A DNA stretch of 64,000 nt, taken from the NCBI RefSeq assembly GCF_039614725.1, contig NZ_CP154859.1, positions 2,418,001-2,482,000 on the forward strand, written 5' to 3'. The DNA is from Thauera sp. JM12B12 (GTDB lineage: Bacteria; Pseudomonadota; Gammaproteobacteria; Burkholderiales; Rhodocyclaceae). The notes under the pieces were generated by a model, which saw only the letters and a list, made by a program, of their open reading frames with translations, was not told where the DNA came from and did no database searches. Positions 28,507 to 37,870 of the stretch are shown one piece after another. Position 1 is the stretch's first letter, and each line of letters begins with the position of its first letter. Both the position numbers and the translations under genes were made by a program.

Positions 28507-28522
28507 TTGACGTCAACGGTAA
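28507..28522. promoter_or_regulatory. Second LiuR-like palindrome, upstream of the nitroreductase
   Basis: TTGACGTCAACGGTAA shares 12 of 16 positions with the site at 12297 and contains the 16-bp perfect palindrome CCGTTGACGTCAACGG (28504-28519). It lies 72 bp before the nitroreductase start and about 100 bp before a TAGAAT -10-like element (28608-28613) for the rightward SprA-related gene. Confidence 0.42.
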
Positions 28523-28645
28523 TTGATTGCGTGAAACGCGTCACTCCGTGCCACCTCGCATGGACACGGCGGCGTATCGCAGCCGCGCATCGGAACTGCC
28601 GCTGGGCTAGAATAAAAACCTTATCAATCAAGCCACTCGAATCGC

Positions 28646-29359
28646 ATGGCCATTTCACCCGCCAGTGCATCGGCTTGGGCGTACCTGTTGGCCGGCGCAT
28701 CGCCCTACGCTTCTGCACTTCGTGACAGGGCTGACGGAACGGCCGGCGGCTCGGCTGGCCGGCAGCCACAGGACGAGGCGCGCGTGGCCGAGCCCGGCGC
28801 GGGCGGACCGGCGACCACGCGCAGCGCGGAACTCTCGGAAGACGATCTGCGCGAGCTCCGGCAGCTGCAGACGCGCGACCGCGAGGTGCGGGCGCACGAG
28901 ATGGCTCACGTCGCGGCCGGCGCGGGACTGGTCACCCGTGGCGCCAGCTACACCTACCAGACCGGACCCGACGGCCAACGCTACGCCATCGGCGGCGAGG
29001 TCAGCATCGACACCTCTCCCGGGCGCACACCCGAGGAAACGCTCGCCAAGGCCGAGCGGGTCCGCGCCGCGGCGCTCGCCCCTGCCGACCCCTCGCCGCA
29101 GGATCGTCAGGTCGCCTCGCAGGCGACCCGCATGGCCATGGACGCACGCATGGAGATCGCCCGCCAGGCCTTCGAACGCGGCGAGGCCGGCAGTCTGTCC
29201 GCGGGCGCCGAAGCCGTCGGCGGCACGCGGGGGGAACAGGGTGCCGCGGCCATGGACACCGCCTCCGCCTACCTCGCACGCCAGGCACGCACGGCCTACG
29301 AGGTCGCGGCCGGATCCGCGGCGGCAGTGCCCGCGCCCGCTCTCGATCTGATGGCCTGA
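28646..29359 (+). CDS. SprA-related family protein (putative metallopeptidase)
   Basis: A 237-residue protein of the SprA-related family. After a low-complexity Ala/Gly-rich N-terminus (1-60) comes a conserved block with a zinc-type motif: LQTRDREVRAHEMAHVAAGAGLVTRGASYTYQTGPDGQRYAIGGEVSIDTSP (HEMAH at 84-88) and a helical region SPQDRQVASQATRMAMDARMEIARQAFE. No signal peptide is evident. The activity of this family is not established. Confidence 0.85.
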   Translation: MAISPASASAWAYLLAGASPYASALRDRADGTAGGSAGRQPQDEARVAEPGAGGPATTRSAELSEDDLRELRQLQTRDREVRAHEMAHVAAGAGLVTRGASYTYQTGPDGQRYAIGGEVSIDTSPGRTPEETLAKAERVRAAALAPADPSPQDRQVASQATRMAMDARMEIARQAFERGEAGSLSAGAEAVGGTRGEQGAAAMDTASAYLARQARTAYEVAAGSAAAVPAPALDLMA

Positions 29360-29470
29360 GCGCAATCGGAGCCTTTTTTGCGGGGATAATGCGCGCCTGC
29401 GGCGGCCTGTCCCACTCAGCCCGGCAACGCCCTCATCGCATCGCACAGCAGCAACCCCGACTGGAAAACC

Positions 29471-32400
29471 ATGCCCACTTCCCTAGACGCCCTCCTCCGC
29501 CCCTTGTCGACGCTCGTGCTGCCCAAGCCGGGCGCAAGGCTGGAAGTCGGCGCTCTGGCGGGTTCGGCCGACGCGCTCGCGCTCGCCCAGCTCGCCAACC
29601 GCGGCCGCATGCTGGTGGTGATCACCGCCAACCCGCTCGACGCCCAGCGCCTGCAGGACGAGATCGCCTGGGTCGCGCCCGGCCTGCGCGCGCACCTGCT
29701 GCCCGACTGGGAGACCCTGCCCTACGACACCTTCTCGCCGCATCAGGACCTCATCTCCGAGCGCCTGTCGACGCTCTACGCCATCTCCCGCGGCGAGGCC
29801 GACATCGTGCTGGTGCCTGCCTCCACCGCGCTCTATCGCATGGCGCCGCCTAGCTATCTGGCGGCCTACACCTTCTTCCTCAAGCAGGGCGCAAGGCTCG
29901 ACGTCGAGCAGTTCAAGGCGCAGATGGCGCTCGCCGGCTACGCGCACGTGACCCAGGTCGTGAGCCCGGGCGAGTTCTCGGTGCGCGGCGGGCTGGTCGA
30001 TCTATTCCCGATGGGCTCGCCGCTGCCCTTCCGCATCGATCTCTTCGACGACGAGGTCGAGAGCATCAAGACCTTCGACCCCGACACCCAGCGCACGGTG
30101 TACCCGACCAAGGAGATCCGCCTGCTGCCGGCGCGCGAGTTCCCGATCGACGACAAGGGCCGCACGCGCTTTCGCAGCCGCTTCCGCGAGACCTTCGAGG
30201 GCGACCCGACGCGCGCGTCGATCTACAAGGACGTCTCCAACGGCATCGCGCCCGCGGGCATCGAGTACTACCTGCCGCTGTTCTTCGACGAGACCGCGAC
30301 CCTGCTCGACTACCTGCCCGCTGATACCCCGGTGCTGCTGCACCGCGACGTGCCGGCGGCGATCGCCGAGTTCTGGAAGGACACGCGCTCGCGCTACGAC
30401 CTGCTCAAGGGCGATCGCACCCGCCCGGTGCTGGCGCCCGAGCAGCTCTTCCTGAGCGACGAGGCCTTCTTCATCGCGCTGAAGAACCTGCCGCGACTGA
30501 CGATCGGGGCCGAAGCCGTCGCCAACACGGCCGACGCGCTCGCGCTGCCACCGCCCGAGGTCGCGGTCGAACGCAAGGCCACCGACCCGCTGCACAAGCT
30601 CAAGGCCTTCCTCGCCGGCTTCGACGGCCGCGTGCTGCTGCTGTCGGACTCGCCCGGCCGGCGCGAGACCATGGCCGAGTTCTTCGCCGAATACGAGGTG
30701 CGCCCCGAGGCCACCGCCGACTTCGGTGCCTTCCTGGATTCGGACGCCCGCCTCGCGCTCGGCGTCGCCCCGCTCGCGCGCGGTTTCGTGCTGCCCGCGG
30801 CCAGGCTCGCGGTGCTCACCGAGACCGAGCTCTACGCCGCCACCGCGCGCAGCCGCGTGCGCCGCGACGCGCGCAAGGCCGCCACCATGGAGGGCTGGCT
30901 GCGCGACCTGTCCGAGCTCAAGGTCGGCGACCCGGTGGTGCACGTGTCGCACGGCATCGGCCGCTACCTCGGCCTCCTCCACATGAACCTCGGCGAGGGC
31001 GACACCGAGTTCCTGCACCTGGAATACAACGGCGGCGACAAGCTCTACGTGCCGGTGTCGCAGCTGCACGTGATCACCCGCTACGCCGGTGCCGACCCGG
31101 ACGCGGTCGACCTGCACCGCCTCGGCTCGGGCCAGTGGGAGAAGGCCAAGAAGAAGGCTGCGATGCAGGTGCGCGACACCGCCGCCGAGCTGCTCGCGCT
31201 CTACGCCCAGCGCGCCGCCCGCCCCGGTCACCGCTTCGACTTCAGGCAGCACGACCTCGAGGCCTTTGCCGAGGGCTTTGGTTTCGAGACCACGCCCGAC
31301 CAGCAATCGGCCATCGATGCGGTGGTGAGCGACATGAGGTCCGGCCGCCCGATGGACCGTCTGGTGTGCGGCGACGTCGGTTTCGGCAAGACCGAGGTCG
31401 CGTTGCGCGCGGCCTTCATCGCGGTGGCCGACGGCAAGCAGGTCGTGGTGCTGTGCCCGACCACGCTGCTTGCCGAACAGCACTACCAGACCTTTGCCGA
31501 CCGCTTCACCGACTGGCCGATCAGGATCGCCGAGCTGTCGCGCTTCAAGTCCGCCAAGGAGCAGGCCGAAGCGCTGCAGCTGCTGTCCGAGGGCAAGGTC
31601 GACATCATCATCGGCACCCACCGCCTGCTGCAGAAAGACGTCGTCTTCAAGCGCCTGGGGCTGGTGATCATCGACGAGGAGCACCGCTTCGGCGTGCGCC
31701 AGAAGGAGGCCTTGAAGCAGCTGCGCTCCGAGGTCGACATCCTGACCCTGACCGCCACCCCGATCCCGCGTACCCTGGGCCTGGCGATGGAAGGCCTGCG
31801 CGAGTTCTCGGTGATCGCCACGCCGCCGCAGAAGCGCCTTTCGATCAAGACCTTCGTCCAGCCCTCGAGTCGCGGCGTGATCCGCGAGGCGGTGCTGCGC
31901 GAGTTCAAGCGCGGCGGCCAGGTGTATTTCCTGCACAACGAGGTCGACACCATCGACAACATGCGTAACGACCTCGAGGAGTTGCTGCCCGAGGCCCGCA
32001 TCGTCGTCGGCCACGGCCAGCTGCCCGAGCGCGAGCTCGAGCGCGTGATGCGCGACTTCACCCAGCAGCGCGCCAACCTGCTGCTGTGCACCACCATCAT
32101 CGAGACCGGCATCAACATCCCCACCGCCAACACCATCATCATCAACCGTGCAGACCGCTTCGGCCTCGCGCAGCTGCACCAGCTGCGCGGCCGCGTCGGC
32201 CGCAGCCACCACCAGGCCTACGCCTACCTGCTGACCATGCCGGGCGCCAAACCGACCGCGCAGGCGCAGAAGAGGCTGGAAGCGATCGCGATGATGGAGG
32301 ACCTCGGCTCCGGCTTCTACCTGGCGATGCACGACCTCGAGATCCGCGGCGCCGGCGAGGTGCTGGGCGAGAACCAGTCGGGTGAGATCCAGCAGGTCGG

Positions 32401-32950
32401 CTTCAGCCTGTACACCGAGATGCTCAAGCGCGCGGTCAAGGACCTGCAGGCCGGCAAGGAGCCCGACCTGTCGCAGCCGCTGGAAGTGGTCTCCGAGATC
32501 AACCTGCACACGCCGGCGCTCTTGCCCACCGACTACTGCCCCGACGTGCAGGAGCGCCTGACGCTGTACAAGCGCCTGGCCAACTGCGACATCGAGGACG
32601 ACCTGCGCGCGCTGCAGGAAGAGCTCATCGACCGCTTCGGCGAACTGCCGCCGCAGACCGCCGCACTGATCGAAACCCACCGCCTGCGCATGCTGGTGAA
32701 GGACTACGGCGTGCACAAGCTCGACGCCTCGGATGCGCAGATCAGCGTGCAGTTCGCCAAGGACGCGCCGATCGACCCGGTGAAGGTCATCTTCCTGATC
32801 CAGAAGGACCGCAGCACCAAGATGGCCGGCCCGGAGAAGCTGGTGCGCCGCGCCAGCCTGCCCAACCTCAAGGACCGGGTGAAGGCGGTGAAGGACCTGC
32901 TCGACGCGGTGAGAGCCGACCCAGTGAAGGCAAGTGGGGTGAAGGCTTAA
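29471..32950 (+). CDS. mfd: Transcription-repair coupling factor
   Basis: A 1159-residue Mfd. Domains in order: UvrB-like N-terminus (about 1-470, including FSPHQDLISERLSTLYAI), the CarD-like RNA-polymerase-interaction domain (LKVGDPVVHVSHGIGRYLGLLHM from about 484), helicase motifs with Walker A CGDVGFGKTE near 633 and IIDEEHRFGV near 735, TATPIPRTLG, LHQLRGRVGRSHHQAYAYLL, and the C-terminal TRCF domain. It removes stalled RNA polymerase at lesions and recruits UvrA. It is followed 13 bp later by corA. Confidence 0.97.
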   Translation: MPTSLDALLRPLSTLVLPKPGARLEVGALAGSADALALAQLANRGRMLVVITANPLDAQRLQDEIAWVAPGLRAHLLPDWETLPYDTFSPHQDLISERLSTLYAISRGEADIVLVPASTALYRMAPPSYLAAYTFFLKQGARLDVEQFKAQMALAGYAHVTQVVSPGEFSVRGGLVDLFPMGSPLPFRIDLFDDEVESIKTFDPDTQRTVYPTKEIRLLPAREFPIDDKGRTRFRSRFRETFEGDPTRASIYKDVSNGIAPAGIEYYLPLFFDETATLLDYLPADTPVLLHRDVPAAIAEFWKDTRSRYDLLKGDRTRPVLAPEQLFLSDEAFFIALKNLPRLTIGAEAVANTADALALPPPEVAVERKATDPLHKLKAFLAGFDGRVLLLSDSPGRRETMAEFFAEYEVRPEATADFGAFLDSDARLALGVAPLARGFVLPAARLAVLTETELYAATARSRVRRDARKAATMEGWLRDLSELKVGDPVVHVSHGIGRYLGLLHMNLGEGDTEFLHLEYNGGDKLYVPVSQLHVITRYAGADPDAVDLHRLGSGQWEKAKKKAAMQVRDTAAELLALYAQRAARPGHRFDFRQHDLEAFAEGFGFETTPDQQSAIDAVVSDMRSGRPMDRLVCGDVGFGKTEVALRAAFIAVADGKQVVVLCPTTLLAEQHYQTFADRFTDWPIRIAELSRFKSAKEQAEALQLLSEGKVDIIIGTHRLLQKDVVFKRLGLVIIDEEHRFGVRQKEALKQLRSEVDILTLTATPIPRTLGLAMEGLREFSVIATPPQKRLSIKTFVQPSSRGVIREAVLREFKRGGQVYFLHNEVDTIDNMRNDLEELLPEARIVVGHGQLPERELERVMRDFTQQRANLLLCTTIIETGINIPTANTIIINRADRFGLAQLHQLRGRVGRSHHQAYAYLLTMPGAKPTAQAQKRLEAIAMMEDLGSGFYLAMHDLEIRGAGEVLGENQSGEIQQVGFSLYTEMLKRAVKDLQAGKEPDLSQPLEVVSEINLHTPALLPTDYCPDVQERLTLYKRLANCDIEDDLRALQEELIDRFGELPPQTAALIETHRLRMLVKDYGVHKLDASDAQISVQFAKDAPIDPVKVIFLIQKDRSTKMAGPEKLVRRASLPNLKDRVKAVKDLLDAVRADPVKASGVKA

Positions 32951-32963
32951 GCGAGGGACGACC

Positions 32964-33929
32964 ATGCTCATCAACTGCACCGCCTACCAGCACGGTCGCA
33001 AGCTCGCCGACCTCCCCGTGGAGGACATCAGCGACTACCTGCAGCAGCCCGACACCTTCGTCTGGGTCGCGCTCAAGGACGCCACGCCCGAAGAGCTCGC
33101 GGTGATGAAAGAGGAGTTCGGCCTGCACGAGCTGGCCGTAGAGGACGCCAACCACGGCCATCAGCGCCCCAAGGTCGAGGAGTACGACGACGAACTCTTC
33201 GTGGTCATGCACCTGATCGAGGAGCGCGAAGGCAAGCTCGAGGTCGGTGAGGTGCATGTTTTCGTCGGCCCCAACTACATCCTCTCCGTGCGCAACAACA
33301 GCACGCGCGATTTCCTCGGCGTGCGTGCGCGCTGCGAGCGTGAGCCGAAGATGCTCGCCAAGGGCGCAGGCTTCGTGCTTTATGCGCTGATGGACGCGGT
33401 CGTCGACCGCTATTTCCCGCTCATCGAGAAACTGGAGAACGAGGTCGAGGCGCTCGAGGAGCGCATCTTCACCAAGGGCGCGGGCAACTCGAACATGCGC
33501 CGGCTGTACCGGCTCAAGCGCAAGGTCACCCTGCTCAAGCACGCCGTGCTGCCGCTGCTGGAAGCCGCCGGCAAGCTTCACAGCGGACGCGTGCCCGAGG
33601 TCTGCGCCAAGAGCCGGCACTACTTTCGCGACGTCTACGACCACCTGACGCGCATCAACGCCTCGCTCGACGGCATCCGCGACACCATCGGCACCGCCAT
33701 CCAGGTGAACATCTCGCTGGTCACCATCGACCAGACCGAGGTCAGCAAGCGCCTGGCGGCCTGGGCCGGCATCTTCGCGGTGGCCACCGCCTTCGCCGGC
33801 ATCTGGGGCATGAACTTCAGCCACATGCCCGAGCTGGAGTGGGAGTACGGCTATTTCGCCGGGCTCGGCGTCATCATCGGCGCGAGCGCCTTCCTGTGGT
33901 GGCGCTTCCGCAAGGCGCGCTGGCTGTAG
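32964..33929 (+). CDS. corA: CorA-type magnesium/cobalt transporter
   Basis: A 321-residue CorA/MIT-family channel. The long cytoplasmic N-terminal funnel includes LKDATPEELAVMKEEFGLHELAVEDANHGHQRPKVEEYDDELFVV. The two C-terminal membrane helices are AAWAGIFAVATAFAGIWGMNF, with the GMN selectivity motif, and YGYFAGLGVIIGASAFLWWRF. The basic C-terminus RKARWL is typical. It moves Mg2+ across the inner membrane. Confidence 0.95.
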   Translation: MLINCTAYQHGRKLADLPVEDISDYLQQPDTFVWVALKDATPEELAVMKEEFGLHELAVEDANHGHQRPKVEEYDDELFVVMHLIEEREGKLEVGEVHVFVGPNYILSVRNNSTRDFLGVRARCEREPKMLAKGAGFVLYALMDAVVDRYFPLIEKLENEVEALEERIFTKGAGNSNMRRLYRLKRKVTLLKHAVLPLLEAAGKLHSGRVPEVCAKSRHYFRDVYDHLTRINASLDGIRDTIGTAIQVNISLVTIDQTEVSKRLAAWAGIFAVATAFAGIWGMNFSHMPELEWEYGYFAGLGVIIGASAFLWWRFRKARWL

Positions 33930-33997
33930 CGCGGCAAACGCCGCAGCGCTGAAGGTCGCCGACGGGGAAGTCGCGATCCCGGCGCCCCCCGCAGCCT

Positions 33998-34627
33998 TCA
34001 GCCGGGCTGCGACACCGCCAGTTTCAGCCCGAAGCCCAGGAACACTGCGCCAGTGAGGCGGTCGAGCGCGGCGACGACCGCGGGCCTCTGCAGAAGTCGC
34101 ACCGAGCGCCCGGTCAGCGCGATCAGCAGCGCGAACCACAGCAGCGACATCGCCACATGGATCGCGGCGAGCAGAAAACTGAACCCCGCCATGCCGACAC
34201 CGGCAGGTACGAACTGCGGCAACAGGGTCAGGTAGAAGATGCCGACCTTCGGATTGAGGGCATTGGTGAGGAAGCCCTTGGCGAAGGCCGAGCCCACTGT
34301 CTCCCCGCCCGCCACCAGGGCCGGTGCGTCCGACCGCACGCCGCGGCTGCGCAACAGCGCGAAACCCTGCCACACCAGATAGGCCGCTCCGATGAACTTC
34401 ACCACGGTGAATACCGAGCCGGACGCTGCCAGCAGCGCCCCCAGCCCGGTCGCCACCGCCGCCCCCCACAGCAGACACCCCGCCGCGATGCCCAAGGCCG
34501 CGCCCAGCCCCCGTCGCGCGCCGGCCGAGATGGAAATGCGCAGCACCAGTGCGGTGTCTATCCCGGGCGTCGCCGCGAGCACGATGGCGGCCAGGGTGAA
34601 GGCGACAAGGCTCTGTTCGACGGTCAT
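33998..34627 (-). CDS. LysE/RhtB family amino-acid exporter
   Basis: A 209-residue membrane protein with about six helices and the family opening LAAIVLAATPGIDTALVLRISISAGARRGLGAALGIAAG. The middle motif AFAKGFLTNALNPKVGIFYLTLLPQF and the C-terminal GAVFLGFGLKLAV are also typical. It exports an amino acid or derivative; the substrate is not predictable. Convergent with corA. Confidence 0.9.
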   Translation of the reverse strand: MTVEQSLVAFTLAAIVLAATPGIDTALVLRISISAGARRGLGAALGIAAGCLLWGAAVATGLGALLAASGSVFTVVKFIGAAYLVWQGFALLRSRGVRSDAPALVAGGETVGSAFAKGFLTNALNPKVGIFYLTLLPQFVPAGVGMAGFSFLLAAIHVAMSLLWFALLIALTGRSVRLLQRPAVVAALDRLTGAVFLGFGLKLAVSQPG

Positions 34628-34681
34628 GAATGGCTCGGCGCGCGTGAAAACCGGCGCGGAGTATAGCGCCCGGCGCGCGGA

Positions 34682-35251
34682 TCAGCCCCCGTTCACCTCG
34701 CGGTGGCGGTAGCAATCCGCCACATGGTCATTGACCATGCCCACCGCCTGCATGAAGGCGTAGCACACCGTCGGCCCGACGAAGCGGAAGCCCAGTCGCT
34801 TCAGTTCGCGGCTCATGGCCTTCGATTCCACCGTCTCGGCCGGTACGTCCGCGAGCAAGCGCCGCCCACCGTCACGCGGCACGCCATCGACGAATTTCCA
34901 TAGCAGCGCGTCCAGCGAGCCGAAGTGCGTCTGCGCCTCCAGCGTGGCGCGCGCGTTGGCGATCGCCGACTCGATCTTCAGCCGGTTGCGCACGATGCCG
35001 GCGTCAGCCATCAGCCGCTCCACGTCGGCCGACGTGTAGCGGGCGACCTTGTCGGCATCGAAGTCGGCGAAGGCGCGGCGGTAGTTCTCGCGCTTTCTCA
35101 GGATGGTGATCCAGCTCAACCCCGCCTGCGCGCCTTCGAGCACCAGCATCTCGAAGAGGTGGCGGTCGTCGTGGTTGGGCACGCCCCATTCGAGGTCGTG
35201 GTAGGCGGTGTAGAGCGGGTCGGTGCCGCACCAGGCGCAGCGGTTGGTCAT
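34682..35251 (-). CDS. tag: DNA-3-methyladenine glycosylase I
   Basis: A 189-residue Tag enzyme starting MTNRCAWCGTDPLYTAYHDLEWGVPNHDDRHLFEMLVLEGAQAGLSWITILRKRENYRRAFADFD. Zinc ligands are the N-terminal Cys (C5) and His (H18) with the C-terminal His/Cys region (VNDHVADCYRH). The catalytic-pocket Glu/Trp/Tyr positions in GAQAGLSWITIL are intact. It excises 3-methyladenine from alkylated DNA. Confidence 0.95.
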   Translation of the reverse strand: MTNRCAWCGTDPLYTAYHDLEWGVPNHDDRHLFEMLVLEGAQAGLSWITILRKRENYRRAFADFDADKVARYTSADVERLMADAGIVRNRLKIESAIANARATLEAQTHFGSLDALLWKFVDGVPRDGGRRLLADVPAETVESKAMSRELKRLGFRFVGPTVCYAFMQAVGMVNDHVADCYRHREVNGG

Positions 35252-35587
35252 TGCGGGGCTCCAGCATGCAAGTGGGTGGGCGCTGATCGTGCAGAGGGCG
35301 CGCCCCGGGCCGGCGGCAGCCGGCTGTTGATCCTGCGGTGAGGGTAGCCCATGAGCGCCTGCGCGGGCACAGGTGCATGGGCTTCGCGTCCTGAGCCGCG
35401 GCCCACGCTTGCGGAGGATGGCGACCTGACCGAGGGCGCGCGCGAAGGCCGTGGCGGAGATCCTGATACCATCGGTCGCCTTCAGCCCGATCACCCGTCG
35501 GGCATCGAGCGACGACCGGGTGCGGTCTCTCTCAAGGCGGATTTCCATGTACCCGGGCGCATGGCGCGGTGATCAGGGAGGCAGGAC
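35252..35587. other. Intergenic region without a supported gene
   Basis: The 336 bp between tag (leftward) and the PAP2 phosphatase (rightward) hold the two divergent upstream regions. An open frame at 35351-35572 has no recognisable domain and no ribosome site. I see no repeat or RNA gene here. Confidence 0.6.
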
Positions 35588-36274
35588 ATGTTGCGAATGG
35601 GACGAGAGGGACCCGAGCTTCGCGTCCTCGGAGGCATTCTGGCGGCGAGCTCGGCGCTGTGGGTGTTCGTCGAGATCGCCGAAGAAGTTGTCGAGGGCGA
35701 CGCGCGCGCCATCGACACGGCGATCCTGATGGCGTTTCGCGCACCCGGCGACGCAAGTGACCCCCTTGGCCCGCCCTGGCTGGACGCGTTCTCGCGCGAC
35801 ATCACTGCGCTGGGCAGCCCGGGCGTGCTCGGCCTGCTCGTGGCGGCGACCTGCCTGTTCCTGCTGCTCGCCCGGCGCCGGCGGACCGCGCTGTTCGTGC
35901 TCGGCGCGACCGCAAGCGGCGCGCTCGCCAGCGTCCTGCTCAAGCTGTCCTTCAATCGTCCGCGTCCCGATCTGGTGGCGCACCACGCCTATGTCACGAG
36001 CGCGAGCTTTCCCAGCGGTCACGCGATGCTCTCGGCGCTCGTCTATCTGACGCTCGGCGCGCTCCTCGCGCGCCTCGTAACCGCGCGGCGCCTCAAGCTC
36101 TACCTGATGTCGGTCGCCCTCGTGCTGTCCGCGCTCATCGGCCTGAGCCGGATTCATCTCGGCGTGCACTGGCCGAGCGACGTGCTCGCCGGCTGGGCCG
36201 GAGGGGCCGCCTGGGCGCTGGGCTGGTGGGCTGCGGCGCAGACGATTCACCTGGGTGAGGAGATCGAGCGGTGA
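35588..36274 (+). CDS. PAP2 family membrane phosphatase
   Basis: A 228-residue membrane protein with the three PAP2 signature segments: KLSFNRPRPD (C1), PSGHAM (C2) and SRIHLGVHWPSDVLAGW (C3, catalytic His). About five or six hydrophobic helices are present. Such enzymes dephosphorylate phosphatidate, undecaprenyl diphosphate or similar lipids at the outer face of the inner membrane. The following dgkA overlaps by 4 bp, pairing a lipid phosphatase with a lipid kinase. Confidence 0.92.
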   Translation: MLRMGREGPELRVLGGILAASSALWVFVEIAEEVVEGDARAIDTAILMAFRAPGDASDPLGPPWLDAFSRDITALGSPGVLGLLVAATCLFLLLARRRRTALFVLGATASGALASVLLKLSFNRPRPDLVAHHAYVTSASFPSGHAMLSALVYLTLGALLARLVTARRLKLYLMSVALVLSALIGLSRIHLGVHWPSDVLAGWAGGAAWALGWWAAAQTIHLGEEIER

Positions 36275-36615
36275 AGGGCCAAGGGCTGCTCCGTCGCCTC
36301 GGCTTTGCGCTCTCGGGTCTGGCACTGGCCTTCAGCCGCGAGCGCAGCGTGCGAACGCACGTGCTGGCCGGCGCGGCCGTGCTCGCCGTGCTGCTGCTCA
36401 CGCGGCCGCCCGCGGTGTGGTGGGCGATCGCCGCACTGGCGGTCGGCCTCGTGCTCGTGGCGGAGTTGCTCAACACCGCGATCGAAGCCTTGGCCGACCG
36501 GCTCCATCCGGAGCGGCATCCGGAGATCCGCGTGGTGAAGGACGTCGCCGCCGCAGCCGTGCTGCTCGCCAGCATCGTCGCGGTCCTCGTCGCGATCATT
36601 TTCGTGCTGCGCTGA
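36271..36615 (+). CDS. dgkA: Diacylglycerol kinase
   Basis: A 114-residue small membrane kinase starting at GTG 36271. The family core AELLNTAIEALADRLHPERHPEIRVVKDVAAAAVLLASI contains the catalytic Glu and the KD motif, with three transmembrane helices. It phosphorylates diacylglycerol to phosphatidate, and related Gram-positive enzymes act on undecaprenol. Overlap with the PAP2 stop in GTGA implies coupling. Confidence 0.93.
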   Translation: MKGQGLLRRLGFALSGLALAFSRERSVRTHVLAGAAVLAVLLLTRPPAVWWAIAALAVGLVLVAELLNTAIEALADRLHPERHPEIRVVKDVAAAAVLLASIVAVLVAIIFVLR

Positions 36616-36790
36616 GCGCCCGCGTGGCAGCCCGGCCAGCGGCGGCAGCGCGCCGGAGTCGGTGCAGTGCGACGCGATGGGCGAACGGGGCGGCGGACAC
36701 GCGCCCCGGAGGCCGGAAATCCGCAACGACATGCCCAGGCGCCGGCGCTACAATTGCAAGCTTTCCAGGCCGCAACCGGAGCCCCCTGCA

Positions 36791-37870
36791 ATGCCGCTCA
36801 CCCAGACCGAAAACCTCAACGTCCTCGCCTTCGACCACATGCCCTCGCCCGAGGAGATCAAGGCGCGCGTGCCGCTCACCGAGCGCGCGGCGGCTGCGGT
36901 GGTGGCGGGTCGCAAGGCGGTGATGGACATCCTCGATCGCACGGATCCGCGCGTGTTCGTGGTGGTCGGGCCGTGCTCGATCCATGATCCGGTGGCAGGC
37001 CTGGACTATGCGCGCCGGCTGAAGAAGCTCGCCGACGAGGTTTCGGACACGATGCTGCTGGTGATGCGCGTCTATTTCGAGAAGCCGCGCACCTCGACCG
37101 GCTGGAAGGGCTTCATCAACGACCCGTTCATGGACGATTCCTTCCGCATCGACGTCGGCATGGAGCGCGCGCGCAAGTTCCTGCTCGACGTATGCGAGAT
37201 CGGTCTGCCGACCGCGACCGAGGCACTCGACCCGATCGCGCCGCAGTACTACGGCGACCTCATCTCATGGACCGCGATCGGCGCCCGCACCTCGGAATCG
37301 CAGACGCACCGCGAGATGGCCTCGGGCCTGTCCACCCCGGTCGGATTCAAGAACGCCACCGATGGCGACCTCGAGGTGGCGATCAACGCCATCATCTCGG
37401 CAGGCAGCCCGCACAGCTTCCTCGGCATCAACAACCATGGCCAGTCGGCGATCACCCGCACCCGCGGCAACCGCTACGGCCACGTCGTGCTGCGCGGCGG
37501 CGGCGGCCGTCCCAACTACGACACGGTTTCGGTATCGCTCGCCGAGCAGGCGCTCGCCAAGGCCAAGCTGGCGAAGAACATCGTGGTCGACTGCTCGCAC
37601 GCCAACTCGTGGAAGAAGCCCGAATACCAGCCTCTGGTGATGAAGGACGTGATGCACCAGATCCGCGAGGGCAACCAGTCGGTGGTGGGCCTGATGATCG
37701 AGAGCAACATCGAGGCCGGCAATCAGCCGATTCCGGCCGACCTCTCTCAGCTCAAGTACGGCTGCTCGGTCACCGACGCCTGCGTGGGCTGGGACACCAC
37801 CGAGGACATGATCCGCAACGCCGCTGCCGTGCTGCGTGACGTGCTGCCCCGCGTGGAGCGGCGCGCATGA
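36791..37870 (+). CDS. aroG: 3-deoxy-7-phosphoheptulonate (DAHP) synthase, class I
   Basis: A 359-residue class Ia DAHP synthase: VFVVVGPCSIHDPVAGLDYARRLKKL, YFEKPRTSTGWKGFINDP, ATEALDPIAPQYYGDLISWTAIGARTSESQTHREMASGLSTPVGFKN, and the C-terminal metal ligands in DCSHANSWKKPEYQ and the DACVGWDTTE segment. It condenses PEP with erythrose 4-phosphate, the first step to aromatic amino acids. TACAAT at 36749-36754 may be its -10. It overlaps serB by 4 bp. Confidence 0.96.
   Translation: MPLTQTENLNVLAFDHMPSPEEIKARVPLTERAAAAVVAGRKAVMDILDRTDPRVFVVVGPCSIHDPVAGLDYARRLKKLADEVSDTMLLVMRVYFEKPRTSTGWKGFINDPFMDDSFRIDVGMERARKFLLDVCEIGLPTATEALDPIAPQYYGDLISWTAIGARTSESQTHREMASGLSTPVGFKNATDGDLEVAINAIISAGSPHSFLGINNHGQSAITRTRGNRYGHVVLRGGGGRPNYDTVSVSLAEQALAKAKLAKNIVVDCSHANSWKKPEYQPLVMKDVMHQIREGNQSVVGLMIESNIEAGNQPIPADLSQLKYGCSVTDACVGWDTTEDMIRNAAAVLRDVLPRVERRA

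Noticed and set aside
30002..32980. A 992-codon open frame on the minus strand
   Set aside because: Antisense to mfd; composition is the Leu/Val/Gly/Asp/Glu pattern typical of mirror frames, with no domain.
35351..35572. Possible 73-residue gene in the tag/PAP2 gap
   Set aside because: No ribosome site, no domain, no hydrophobic segment; probably chance.
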